Shown: positions 39,686 through 47,025 of the stretch, in pieces
Layout of the letters: every line of letters begins with the position of its first letter
Numbering within the stretch: the stretch's first letter is position 1
Virus record (IMG/VR): IMGVR_UViG_3300010430_000017
Span: 18,545-82,544 of that record
Direction: 5' to 3' (one strand)
DNA: 64,000 nucleotides
From: a virus
Made by a program: the position numbers and the translations under genes
The notes under the pieces: model-generated
The model's input: the letters and a program-made list of their open reading frames with translations, nothing else
What the model was told of the DNA's origin: nothing
Databases searched by the model: none

Positions 39686-39713
39686 ATTATACCACAAATA
39701 AATATAATGTCAA
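39686..39713 (-). promoter_or_regulatory. sigma70-like promoter for the tRNA-like gene (- strand)
   Basis: TTGACA at 39713-39708 and TATAAT at 39691-39686 have a 16-base spacer and consensus hexamers. Initiation is expected about nine bases before the tRNA-like gene. Confidence 0.85.
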
Positions 39714-39719
39714 TGATTA

Positions 39720-40082
39720 TTATTCACCGAACTCCTGTTTAATAAAGTTTCCGCTCAGATCGAAATAAATTACTGAGTAAAACCCAGGGTACCCACAAAA
39801 CTTGTCTGATCTTGTCTCTTTATCAAATCTATCATAATCAAATTCTTGGACTAATTCAATTTCCATGTATTCATCTTCCTCATTAACTTTACACTCAATA
39901 CCGAAACTCCTATACAAATCCACAAACCTCTCAAGATCAGTTCTTGAATCTTCTACTAAAAAAGGATTAAATTTTTGTTTATGCTCCACAAAATAATTAC
40001 AATTATTGCATTTAATCTTCCCAGTGGGATCTTCTTTCCATTCTTGGAGCCATGTTGATTTACATCTCGGGCATTTTTTCAT
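39720..40082 (-). CDS. Zinc-ribbon protein
   Basis: This encodes 120 residues. CPRCKSTWLQEW and CNNCNYFV form an N-terminal Cys4 ribbon; the rest is an acidic alpha/beta domain ending SGNFIKQEFGE. AAGGAGAAT lies before the ATG. Unknown role. Confidence 0.65.
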   Translation of the reverse strand: MKKCPRCKSTWLQEWKEDPTGKIKCNNCNYFVEHKQKFNPFLVEDSRTDLERFVDLYRSFGIECKVNEEDEYMEIELVQEFDYDRFDKETRSDKFCGYPGFYSVIYFDLSGNFIKQEFGE

Positions 40083-40083
40083 A

Positions 40084-40221
40084 TTATTCTCCTTTCTTGC
40101 ATGTAAATATTTTCAATATAGTTTCCCACATAAAATAGTCAGCAAATAGTGTTGCAAAATATACAGCAACAAAACTACCTCTGTACTTTGCCTCTATAAG
40201 TGCTAATAGGACAGTGAACAC
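40084..40221 (-). CDS. Small membrane protein, GTG start
   Basis: This encodes 45 residues: FTVLLALIEAKYRGSFVAVYFATLFADYF reads as one or two membrane segments. The GTG follows AAAGGAGAG at good spacing, and its end carries the SD for the next gene. Confidence 0.5.
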   Translation of the reverse strand: MFTVLLALIEAKYRGSFVAVYFATLFADYFMWETILKIFTCKKGE

Positions 40222-40276
40222 TGTACTCTCCTTTTCTATTTAATATTCTATTTAATGTTCAGTTGCCCGGGCCTAA

Positions 40277-40702
40277 CTATGCCTGTTTTTCGTGGCTTTC
40301 AGGCGTAGTCGAGAACCACCTAACCTGTCTTAAAGGAATGTGCCGGTTACTGCCATTTTTGAGCCGCATCCAAAGCAAGTCAGACCCAAACCGGACCTCA
40401 GAGCAATCAAAGGTTTCAAGGTATCCATCATTCCACCGGACATTAACAACGGGACCTTTGGTTTTTTGAGGGTCTGGACGAACAGTGTCAACTACCTCAT
40501 CCAGCATACGACATTGTTCGTGATGAAAAAATTTACCGTTATGCTTCGTTACATTGGTGCCGCCTGGGTTATTTTTAAAAAACTTAACAGCGTATGCCCC
40601 ATCCTTCTCTGATATGTCTATGATTTGACCCTTCACAGGTACGGCAAAAAGATATCTGTCATAGACTATTACTTCTGTACCAATAGAAACGGTTTGTACC
40701 AC
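40277..40702 (-). CDS. SH3/KOW-like beta-barrel protein, unknown
   Basis: This encodes 141 residues with two repeated beta segments (GTEVIVYDRYLFAVPVKGQI; GPVVNVRWNDGYLETFDCSEV), like tandem SH3 or KOW domains. Its base composition is more GC-rich than its neighbours, which may mean later acquisition. Preceded by a weak AGGGAACT. Confidence 0.55.
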   Translation of the reverse strand: MVQTVSIGTEVIVYDRYLFAVPVKGQIIDISEKDGAYAVKFFKNNPGGTNVTKHNGKFFHHEQCRMLDEVVDTVRPDPQKTKGPVVNVRWNDGYLETFDCSEVRFGSDLLWMRLKNGSNRHIPLRQVRWFSTTPESHEKQA

Positions 40703-40762
40703 AGCTCCCTCACTTTCTTAGTTCCCTGAAACAGGAAACAATATATATTATACAGTTGACTA

Positions 40763-40963
40763 TCAATAAAGCCAAGAATCTTCTTTCCTGTACTTCGGAA
40801 GACAATCATAATTCCCCTCTCTCATTTTCTGCTTGATTTGATTCCTCCGTCTTTTTCTCTGAGCTTTCTTAAATCCAGAAGGGGCTGGTAAGTCCAAATG
40901 ATTAAAAAGCAGATTGAATTCTTTCTCGAACCATCTCTTCCTGTCTTTCCATGTTCCGCTCAT
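40763..40963 (-). CDS. Small Arg/Lys-rich protein
   Basis: This encodes 66 residues from ATG 40963 (AGGAGGACAATT upstream), with KKAQRKRRRNQIKQKMREG, probably nucleic-acid binding. No family recognised. Confidence 0.55.
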   Translation of the reverse strand: MSGTWKDRKRWFEKEFNLLFNHLDLPAPSGFKKAQRKRRRNQIKQKMREGNYDCLPKYRKEDSWLY

Positions 40964-40973
40964 AATTGTCCTC

Positions 40974-41195
40974 CTATAAATTTCTTTTAGCACCTCTTCT
41001 CGGGCCTTTTGTTACGACAACTTGTTTTTCACCTCCCCTGTAACGCTCAAGGCTTTTATATTCTTCCTCAGTCCAAGTTACTTGGAAAGATTTCTTTTTG
41101 TTAAGCTCAAGTTCAGCTTGTTCAAAGAAATAATCCATATAATCATGAGAACTTGATAATGTTGGTTTTATCGTATTAACCCCAGCAACGCTCAT
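40974..41195 (-). CDS. Hypothetical small protein
   Basis: This encodes 73 residues from ATG 41195. The sequence is charged, with a basic C-terminus (KGPRRGAKRNL) that overlaps the leader of the next gene. An AAGGATTG lies before the ATG. Unknown. Confidence 0.5.
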   Translation of the reverse strand: MSVAGVNTIKPTLSSSHDYMDYFFEQAELELNKKKSFQVTWTEEEYKSLERYRGGEKQVVVTKGPRRGAKRNL

Positions 41196-41230
41196 AATAT
41201 TCAATCCTTATCAATTCCTACAGTACTTTT

Positions 41231-41253
41231 ACTATATCTAAGAGTGATATAGT
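41231..41253. other. 8-bp inverted repeat, possible operator
   Basis: ACTATATC at 41231 and GATATAGT at 41246 flank a 7-base centre in the 115-base gap before 40974-41195. There is no T-run, so an operator is more likely than a terminator. Confidence 0.5.
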
Positions 41254-41320
41254 CCGTTGGGTATACTAATGTACCAGTTAATACTAAATGGCTCTTAAAT
41301 AGGCTATTTTGTATTGTAAA

Positions 41321-41668
41321 TTAGACTCTCTTGTTCCAAGCTTCAATTGCTTCTTTCTTCGTCTTAAATGAGTATTGGATTTGTTCCCATACCATATCAA
41401 ACCCAAATCTTAAATCACAGCTGTTACAAACCACACACCACTTCTTATTACCACCCCACACATCAGCCGACCCACCACACATTGGACAAAACTTCAACCC
41501 ATTTTCATCATACTCCTCCTGGTATTCCTTAAACAACCAAGCATCAATCTCAGCCAATAATCTCTGTGACTTATGTGTAAGATTATAATGCGGAGGTCTG
41601 TCCATCAAAGGAGTAGATTGAGAGATTGTGTGCATTAATGCTTTTAGATATTCTTTATGTGTTTTCAT
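41321..41668 (-). CDS. Lar-family-like zinc-ribbon protein
   Basis: This encodes 115 residues. FCPMCGGSADVWGGNKKW, CVVCNSCDLRFG and FKTKKEAIEAWNKR form the Lar signature: Cys4 ribbon followed by an aromatic strand and the EAIxAWN helix. Rac-prophage Lar eases EcoKI restriction; whether this one does is inference. The N-terminal 55 residues are extra. Confidence 0.7.
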   Translation of the reverse strand: MKTHKEYLKALMHTISQSTPLMDRPPHYNLTHKSQRLLAEIDAWLFKEYQEEYDENGLKFCPMCGGSADVWGGNKKWCVVCNSCDLRFGFDMVWEQIQYSFKTKKEAIEAWNKRV

Positions 41669-42086
41669 ACTTCTCCTTAAGCCTTTTAAGTTCAGCTAAT
41701 TCTTTCTCTTTTGTTTCGATCTTTCTTCTTTGTCTATCACATTTTTCCTGGTCCTGCAACCTTTTTGTTTCTTGTTTAACAAATTCTTTGAATTCTATTG
41801 TATCCTTTAATTTAAAAGCAATTGTATCTTTGATTTCCCAACACCCATGTATTGTAAGATATGGCTCATTTAATTTGTATTCTTTGTGATTAATATAATG
41901 TAATTCATTCTGAAGAACTTCATTATCCGAGTATGTATAGGTATCTTTGTAGATTTTTTCTATAAGTTCTTCTTTAGTTTTACCAAAAATGACAATACTC
42001 TCCCCTTCGCAATACTCAGGCTGAGGAATATCTCTTTCCCAGGAATCATATGAATCGTAATCTATGCTGTATTGCAGTAGGTACAT
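41655..42086 (-). CDS. Hypothetical protein with C-terminal coiled coil
   Basis: This encodes 143 residues. The N-terminal part is acidic and Tyr-rich (YSIDYDSYDSWERDIPQPEY); from residue 105 a Lys/Glu coiled coil runs to the end. It overlaps both neighbours. Unknown. Confidence 0.55.
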   Translation of the reverse strand: MYLLQYSIDYDSYDSWERDIPQPEYCEGESIVIFGKTKEELIEKIYKDTYTYSDNEVLQNELHYINHKEYKLNEPYLTIHGCWEIKDTIAFKLKDTIEFKEFVKQETKRLQDQEKCDRQRRKIETKEKELAELKRLKEKYENT

Positions 42087-42256
42087 TATTCACCTCCAGT
42101 AAATAACCATTTAAAGAACCAATGCACAACCACCACTGGGGATATGACACAGATCATAATTGCCACAAAGACTGCAAACAGGCACATGAACCCAATGGAT
42201 GCTCCAACTAATAGCAATCTATCTGTGAATGTCTCTTTCTGTTGTTGGATATTCAT
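42086..42256 (-). CDS. Small membrane protein
   Basis: This encodes 56 residues: polar N-terminus (MNIQQQKETFTD) then one long or two short hydrophobic stretches up to WFFKWLF. It overlaps the stop of the DUF1937 gene and the start of the next by one base each, which supports it. Confidence 0.6.
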   Translation of the reverse strand: MNIQQQKETFTDRLLLVGASIGFMCLFAVFVAIMICVISPVVVVHWFFKWLFTGGE

Positions 42257-42774
42257 TATTTAACTTCCATCCAATATTCACAATCTTCTTTGTTTGCGAT
42301 ACCTTCGTCTAAGTGCATTGTACAAAATAACCCTGAATCAATACAGCAATCCAAATGTGGTCCATCTGCTTCATCATATTCAAGATGACATCCACAGCCA
42401 TCTTCGTACTTAGATGTATCCTGTTTAATAAACTTAACAGGGATACCATTCTCTTCAGCGAACTCAATTTCCTTTGCAATACCATAACTCCTATCCCAAC
42501 CAGGGAGCATGTACACCCACAGTTCATCACATCTTTTAATAATATCAAAGTCCAATCTCAACCAAAAATCATGACTAACTCTATTTTCTTCTGAAATGAA
42601 ATCAGCAATTGGGCAACTGTGTGTTAAAGGAGAGAATACGTTATAACCTTGTTGCATAATCTCCGCTGCTTTCTCTGTAACTTTTCTTGTTCTTGCTTTC
42701 ATTTCAGCAAGAGTTGGTGCTGTTCCATCTTCTTTATCCACTGAGTAGATGCTTGCTAAGTAGATGAGTTTCAT
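42256..42774 (-). CDS. DUF1937 / nucleoside 2-deoxyribosyltransferase-like protein
   Basis: This encodes 172 residues. IYLASIYSV, NVFSPLTHSCPIADF, HDFWLRLDFDIIKRCDELWVY and LPGWDRSYGIAKEIEFAEENGIPV follow the DUF1937 and deoxyribosyltransferase-like pattern. It may handle nucleosides as part of the nucleotide cluster. A Cys-rich C-terminal tail (DGCGCHL, CCIDSGLFC) is an unusual addition and might bind metal. Confidence 0.75.
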   Translation of the reverse strand: MKLIYLASIYSVDKEDGTAPTLAEMKARTRKVTEKAAEIMQQGYNVFSPLTHSCPIADFISEENRVSHDFWLRLDFDIIKRCDELWVYMLPGWDRSYGIAKEIEFAEENGIPVKFIKQDTSKYEDGCGCHLEYDEADGPHLDCCIDSGLFCTMHLDEGIANKEDCEYWMEVK

Positions 42775-42785
42775 GTGTTCTCCTA

Positions 42786-43019
42786 TTATGTTGATTTGTA
42801 GTAATAATATATCATGTCTTTGGTTGTGTCAAGGTTTTTCTTTGGACGCAACTCATCTATGACCGTAGTGTCACCCCCTAAAGTGTGCTGTACGAGAACT
42901 TGCTTGTTCATGTTGGCTGTGGTGTTATTATTATCTTTATCAGTAAGAGTTATTTCCCCGGAATACTCCATCCTCCGTCCCAGTGCTTTTTGGAGGGTAC
43001 CACCAAACCCATCATACAT
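42786..43019 (-). CDS. Possible small protein, doubtful
   Basis: A 77-codon frame starts at ATG 43019 with a weak AGGAAACT before it. The chain is polar with NNNTTANMNKQ and ends YYYYKST. The promoter at 42804-42832 lies inside its 3' end. It is transcribed from 43217-43245 if real. Confidence 0.4.
   Translation of the reverse strand: MYDGFGGTLQKALGRRMEYSGEITLTDKDNNNTTANMNKQVLVQHTLGGDTTVIDELRPKKNLDTTKDMIYYYYKST
42804..42832 (-). promoter_or_regulatory. sigma70-like promoter (- strand)
   Basis: TTGACA at 42832-42827 and TATTAT at 42809-42804 have a 17-base spacer, positioned to start the operon beginning with the DUF1937-like gene. Confidence 0.8.
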
Positions 43020-43210
43020 AGTTTCCTATGCATGTACTGCCTGGCCTGATTCTTAACCTTGAGAACTTAGGCCAAATTAAAAGGAAGTTGTGACATAATT
43101 ACTGTTTAATCTCGGGACATCCGCAACCAACAGAACCCGAACCCCCGGTCCAAGGAGGATAATAATAAAAAATAGTTTGTTGTTGGATCAAGAGGACAAC
43201 TCCCCTTATT
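43020..43210 (-). other. Structured, GC-rich leader RNA candidate
   Basis: About 190 bases lie between the promoter at 43217 and the ATG at 43019. On the - strand there is a GTTGT/ACAAC hairpin followed by a T-rich stretch, a TCGGG/CCCGA stem, and a longer hairpin (TGGCCT/AGGCCA with inner TTCT/AGAA). The middle is much richer in GC than the genome around it. No match to a known riboswitch is apparent. Confidence 0.45.
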
Positions 43211-43216
43211 ACTACT

Positions 43217-43245
43217 ACTCTACACTAAAAAATACTACTTGTCAA
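43217..43245 (-). promoter_or_regulatory. sigma70-like promoter (- strand), divergent
   Basis: TTGACA at 43245-43240 and TAGAGT at 43222-43217 have a 17-base spacer. It is the first leftward promoter of the - strand module. Confidence 0.8.
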
Positions 43246-43345
43246 GAACTTTATTACAAAAGATAAATAAAACTTCTTCTTTGAAAGAAGACAGCATTTA
43301 TACTACGTATTATTATTATAGTCAATAGAAAAATTAAAATAATTA

Positions 43346-43374
43346 TTGATTTTATTTATATATTGTGGTATACT
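43346..43374 (+). promoter_or_regulatory. sigma70-like promoter at the head of the rightward module
   Basis: TTGATT at 43346 and TATACT at 43369 have a 17-base spacer. The expected start of transcription is at or near the ATG at 43381, with no room for an SD. Confidence 0.75.
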
Positions 43375-43380
43375 GTTTGC

Positions 43381-43938
43381 ATGAATAAAAAAAGAAAACA
43401 AGATTACCCCGAGTACGCACATTGGAGGGCGATGATTTATAGGTGCTATCCTTCGGATAATATCTCTACATCGTGTGAAAGAAAGGGGGTAGGTGTCTGT
43501 GACCGGTGGAGAGGGTGGGATGGGTTTTGGAATTTCTTAAAAGATCTTGGGGAGAAGCCATCAAAAAAATACAGGCTGAAAAGAAAAGACAAAAACAGTG
43601 ACTTTAGTAAGAGAAATTGCACTTGGAGTAAGAAAAAAACATACAAAGTAAAATCCAATGAGATCAAAACTAATGTTAAGACGCTCTTTTATAAGAACAA
43701 AGAGTACACTGTGAGAATGGTGTGCGAGAAATTTAATTTAAAAGCTTGTACTGTGTACTACAGAATAAAGGCAGGGTGGTTAGATAGCGATATAGTAGAA
43801 ACCCCAGTGAATGAGATACCAATTTCATTAAGGACAGAGGAGAACATGAAATATGGAAGATACTCCTATTTCTTAAAATTTGGTATCTATAAAAATAGTA
43901 AAAGTAACAATTTTGTAACTTTTACTCAAGATAATTGA
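43381..43938 (+). CDS. Homing-endonuclease-like protein, degenerate core; probable leaderless mRNA
   Basis: This 185-residue relative of 2373 and 28457 has GVGVCDRWRGWDGFWNFLKDLGEKPSKKYRLKRK, but the usual RIDN is RKDKN and CRW is CTW, so catalytic residues may be lost. A C-terminal HTH repeat (FNLKACTVYYRIKAGWLDSD) remains. The ATG lies seven bases after the -10 hexamer and has no SD, so translation would be leaderless. It could now serve as a DNA-binding regulator rather than a nuclease. Confidence 0.65.
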   Translation: MNKKRKQDYPEYAHWRAMIYRCYPSDNISTSCERKGVGVCDRWRGWDGFWNFLKDLGEKPSKKYRLKRKDKNSDFSKRNCTWSKKKTYKVKSNEIKTNVKTLFYKNKEYTVRMVCEKFNLKACTVYYRIKAGWLDSDIVETPVNEIPISLRTEENMKYGRYSYFLKFGIYKNSKSNNFVTFTQDN

Positions 43939-43970
43939 TTGCATACTGCTTTTTTAAAAATAGGAGAGAT

Positions 43971-44636
43971 ATGGAAGTTGATTACTCATTTTTAACACAA
44001 GAGCAATTAGAGGAATATGGCCTGGATGATGTGAATTTACCCTCAGTCCAGTTCCTTGATGACTATGGCTTAAACCATCATAATTATGGTGAAGATGTTC
44101 TGTCGGATATAGATTATGACTTAGCTCAGGAGAGGCTACTAGAGGGTAAAACGCTCCTATTTAATAGGTACGCTAAACAACTAACCGTAGATGATGATCC
44201 AATTAAAGGCAAGAATGGGATTCTTCTTGTTAAGTGTAAGTACTGTAATAAGCATTTTTATCCAACGAAACCGCAACTCACACAAAGAATTGCTTATCTG
44301 AATAATTTGGATTATGGCCAAAGACATTTGTATTGCTCGGACAACTGCAAAAGTGCATGTCCTTTGTTTGGTACTCTTAGTAAGAGAGATTATGAGTATT
44401 CCAAACAAGCAAGAGAGATAGCTTTAGAGATGGCTGATTATAAGTGTGAGATTTGCGGAACTACTGAAAGGTTACAGGTTCACCATATCAAACCTTTTAA
44501 GACTGATCCTGTCGAGGCTTATGATATAGATAATTTGGTTGTCCTTTGTTCTGGAGATGACGGGTGCCATATAAAGTACGGCCACTCAGACAGGAATTGT
44601 ACACTCAGTAATCTTAAGAGTTGCAAATCTCCATAA
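43971..44636 (+). CDS. HNH endonuclease
   Basis: This encodes 221 residues from ATG 43971 (AGGAGAG upstream). An acidic N-terminus leads to a zinc-finger-like CKYCNKHFYP...YCSDNCKSAC, then the HNH core YKCEICGTTERLQVHHIKPF and NLVVLCSGDDGCHIKYGH. HNH genes beside terminase often aid packaging in siphophages, but this one lies about 6 kb upstream of TerL and resembles homing types. Either role is possible. Confidence 0.85.
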   Translation: MEVDYSFLTQEQLEEYGLDDVNLPSVQFLDDYGLNHHNYGEDVLSDIDYDLAQERLLEGKTLLFNRYAKQLTVDDDPIKGKNGILLVKCKYCNKHFYPTKPQLTQRIAYLNNLDYGQRHLYCSDNCKSACPLFGTLSKRDYEYSKQAREIALEMADYKCEICGTTERLQVHHIKPFKTDPVEAYDIDNLVVLCSGDDGCHIKYGHSDRNCTLSNLKSCKSP

Positions 44637-44666
44637 ATTTAAGGACAAAAATATAGAGTTACAAAA

Positions 44667-44843
44667 ATGAAATATAAAGATTACAAAAACTTCACTCCCT
44701 GTAGATGCAAAGCATGTGATTCAATAATCGATGAGGATATCCATGACAGTTTATGTCTAAGATGCCTTGAGGAGATTTTTGATGTTGAACTAAATGAAGA
44801 TGATTATAGATTGCTTGAGGGTTTTGTTGAAGATTTTGTGTAA
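44667..44843 (+). CDS. Zinc-finger miniprotein
   Basis: This encodes 58 residues: CRCKACDSIIDED and LCLRCLEEIF form a Cys4-type site, followed by an acidic helix. No strong SD (ACAAAA before ATG). Plausible because of composition and position. Confidence 0.5.
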   Translation: MKYKDYKNFTPCRCKACDSIIDEDIHDSLCLRCLEEIFDVELNEDDYRLLEGFVEDFV

Positions 44844-44861
44844 ACTACTTAAGGGGATACT

Positions 44862-45161
44862 ATGAAGCTTCTTTTAGAAGACCAGACAACAAATACTACT
44901 GGTAATCAAGAGACATTAGTACTTGCTAATTCTTTGTTATTTGGCAAGTACATTACTGTGGTTGTTTACGGTACTTGGTATGGTGCTACTACCACTTTAG
45001 AATTTAGCCCGGATGGAGGCACAACCTGGATAACTGCTGGTGTTAACACAACCTTTACAGCGGACGGTGGTGGTAATTTTTGGTCCAACTATGGAATGAT
45101 GGTTAGATTCTCTGTTACGGGTGCTGGAGCAGGTACATCTCTCTCAGCAGGTGTAGTATAA
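44862..45161 (+). CDS. Small beta-rich virion-type protein
   Basis: This encodes 99 residues, Thr/Gly-rich, with TLEFSPDGGTTWITAG, which looks like a beta-sandwich with a BNR-like SPDGGxTW turn. AAGGGGAT lies before the ATG; the end overlaps the next start. It is probably a structural or adhesin accessory component. Confidence 0.6.
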   Translation: MKLLLEDQTTNTTGNQETLVLANSLLFGKYITVVVYGTWYGATTTLEFSPDGGTTWITAGVNTTFTADGGGNFWSNYGMMVRFSVTGAGAGTSLSAGVV

Positions 45162-45316
45162 TGAGTGAGAGCGGAGAGATTGTACAAGTCATAACTTTCA
45201 AATTGGACCAAGAATTAACTTCTGATTTAAATGGCTCCGTTACTACAGTTGATGGTGACACTGTTACTTTTCAAGGAGATGACGTAACATTCGGTGGGGA
45301 GGATGTAGTATGGTAA
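45161..45316 (+). CDS. Small acidic beta-rich protein
   Basis: This encodes 51 residues, acidic, with VTTVDGDTVTFQGDDVTFGGEDVVW, a repetitive strand pattern. It starts at TAATG and its end overlaps the next ATG, so it is translated within a coupled set. Confidence 0.5.
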   Translation: MSESGEIVQVITFKLDQELTSDLNGSVTTVDGDTVTFQGDDVTFGGEDVVW

Positions 45317-47025
45317 GAAATATAATTATGAGTATGATGTTGGTGTTCTTATTATCAACTCCTTCGTTTGCTGTTGTTGAATTAGACGTAGACGCTAACG
45401 GTGCTATTGATGTGGACAAAGGTGGAACTAATGGTCAAACATCCGCTGCTGCAAGATCCAACTTAGGTGCTGCTGCTGCGAGTGATCTAACAACCCATAC
45501 CTCCGATACAGCTAACCCTCATTCAACGGATATTGGTAATCTTGGCACAGGGACTCTCTCAGAGATAAATTCCAAGATTACTGATGCTACCCTTGATGAT
45601 TCTTCTGATTCAAGACCTCCGAGTGGAACTGCTGGTGGAGATTTAGGAGGAACTTACCCCAACCCTACTGTGGATGATGGTGCTGATAGTACAGCTATTC
45701 ATGACAATACAGCAGGAGAGATTACTGCAATCACTGAGAAAGCATCCCCTGTTAGTGCTGATCTGATTATTATTGAGGATTCCGAAGCTGCTAATGCAAA
45801 AAAGAAAGTACAAATTGGTAACTTACCCGGAGGAAGTGTTAGTAGCCCCTTAACCACTAAAGGCGATGTCTGGGGTTATAATACCGATGATGCAAGAATC
45901 CCTGTTGGTGCTAACGGGACAGTATTAACAGCAGATAGTGCAGAAGCTCTTGGGGTTAAATGGACAACACCGGCTGGAGGAGGAGATATTACAAGTGTCC
46001 TTGATATTTCTTCCGGTGATGTTACGAAGTTGGTTCAATCATGGACAGCTTTTACTGCTGCTGATGCAACACCGGATGTCTCTACCGCAATGCATTGGAA
46101 AACAGCCGATACTACAACTATTACGGACTTTGATGGGACGCCTACTGATGGACAACAGTTGATTGTTTATTGTGGTCATGCAGGAACAATTGATCTAACA
46201 AGTAGCGGGATTGTTGCTTATAATAGATCAACTGATTGGACTATGACTGCCGGAGCGATTATTTATTTTATTTACCAAACGGATACTTGGTACGCTTTGA
46301 ATATTCCTGATGCGGTAGTTGAAATCTCAACTAATGGTTTTCTTACCAGGACAGGGGTTGGCACTGCTTCTGCAAGAACTTTTGTTGGTGGTGATAGTAT
46401 AACAATGACAAATGGTGATGGTGTATCTGGTAATCCCTCTGTTGCTGTTACTCTTGATGCAAGTGGGTTTGATGGGAATCTCACAACTTCTGATGACACT
46501 GTTCAAGAAGTTGCACAGAAATTTGATGATTTTAGTGCTGCTGGTGTTACCTATGCCACAAGTGCAGAAATCAATACCGGAACAGAGACAACAAAAGCAA
46601 TTAATCCTGATGCTCTTGTAGGGTCAAATGCATTCACAAAAGAAGTTGCTTGGACTATTTATGATTCCGATGTTGATACTGCTGTAGGAGACGGCAAGCA
46701 ATTTTTTGTTGTTCCTGCATCAATGGCTGGAAGTTATCCAATGAATTTAGTCAGTGTCATTGTAAGTGTAGAAACTGCTGGCACTACAGGAACAACTGAT
46801 ATACAGATTCGTAGGGTTAGAGGTGCGACTGCTGTAGATATGCTGTCCACTAAAGCCACTATTGATTCCGGTGAGCGAGATACAACTACTGCTGCTACGG
46901 CTTATGTAATTAATACTGCGAATGATGATTTAGCTACAGCAGATAGAATATTCATAGATGTTGATGCTATTTCAACTACTGCTGCAAAAGGTCTTTCTGT
47001 TACATTATCTTTCAGGAGGCCGTAA
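45310..47025 (+). CDS. Tail-fibre-like protein with Sec signal peptide
   Basis: This encodes 571 residues. The first 21 (MVRNIIMSMMLVFLLSTPSFA) form a typical signal peptide with an SFA cleavage site. Then come fibre-type motifs: DKGGTNGQTSAAARSNLGAA, LGGTYPNPTV, and a DGTPTDGQQLIVYC segment typical of fibre beta-helices. The C-terminal 130 residues (KEVAWTIYDSDVDTAVGDG onward) form another beta domain. Virion fibres normally have no signal peptide, so this protein may be exported by the infected cell. An SD is weak (GGGGAGGATGTAGT). Confidence 0.7.
   Translation: MVRNIIMSMMLVFLLSTPSFAVVELDVDANGAIDVDKGGTNGQTSAAARSNLGAAAASDLTTHTSDTANPHSTDIGNLGTGTLSEINSKITDATLDDSSDSRPPSGTAGGDLGGTYPNPTVDDGADSTAIHDNTAGEITAITEKASPVSADLIIIEDSEAANAKKKVQIGNLPGGSVSSPLTTKGDVWGYNTDDARIPVGANGTVLTADSAEALGVKWTTPAGGGDITSVLDISSGDVTKLVQSWTAFTAADATPDVSTAMHWKTADTTTITDFDGTPTDGQQLIVYCGHAGTIDLTSSGIVAYNRSTDWTMTAGAIIYFIYQTDTWYALNIPDAVVEISTNGFLTRTGVGTASARTFVGGDSITMTNGDGVSGNPSVAVTLDASGFDGNLTTSDDTVQEVAQKFDDFSAAGVTYATSAEINTGTETTKAINPDALVGSNAFTKEVAWTIYDSDVDTAVGDGKQFFVVPASMAGSYPMNLVSVIVSVETAGTTGTTDIQIRRVRGATAVDMLSTKATIDSGERDTTTAATAYVINTANDDLATADRIFIDVDAISTTAAKGLSVTLSFRRP

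Noticed and set aside
43081-43180. tRNA in the divergent region at 43.1 kb
   Set aside because: A GGTTCGGGTTC string looks like a T arm, but no matching stem, acceptor or D arm could be built.
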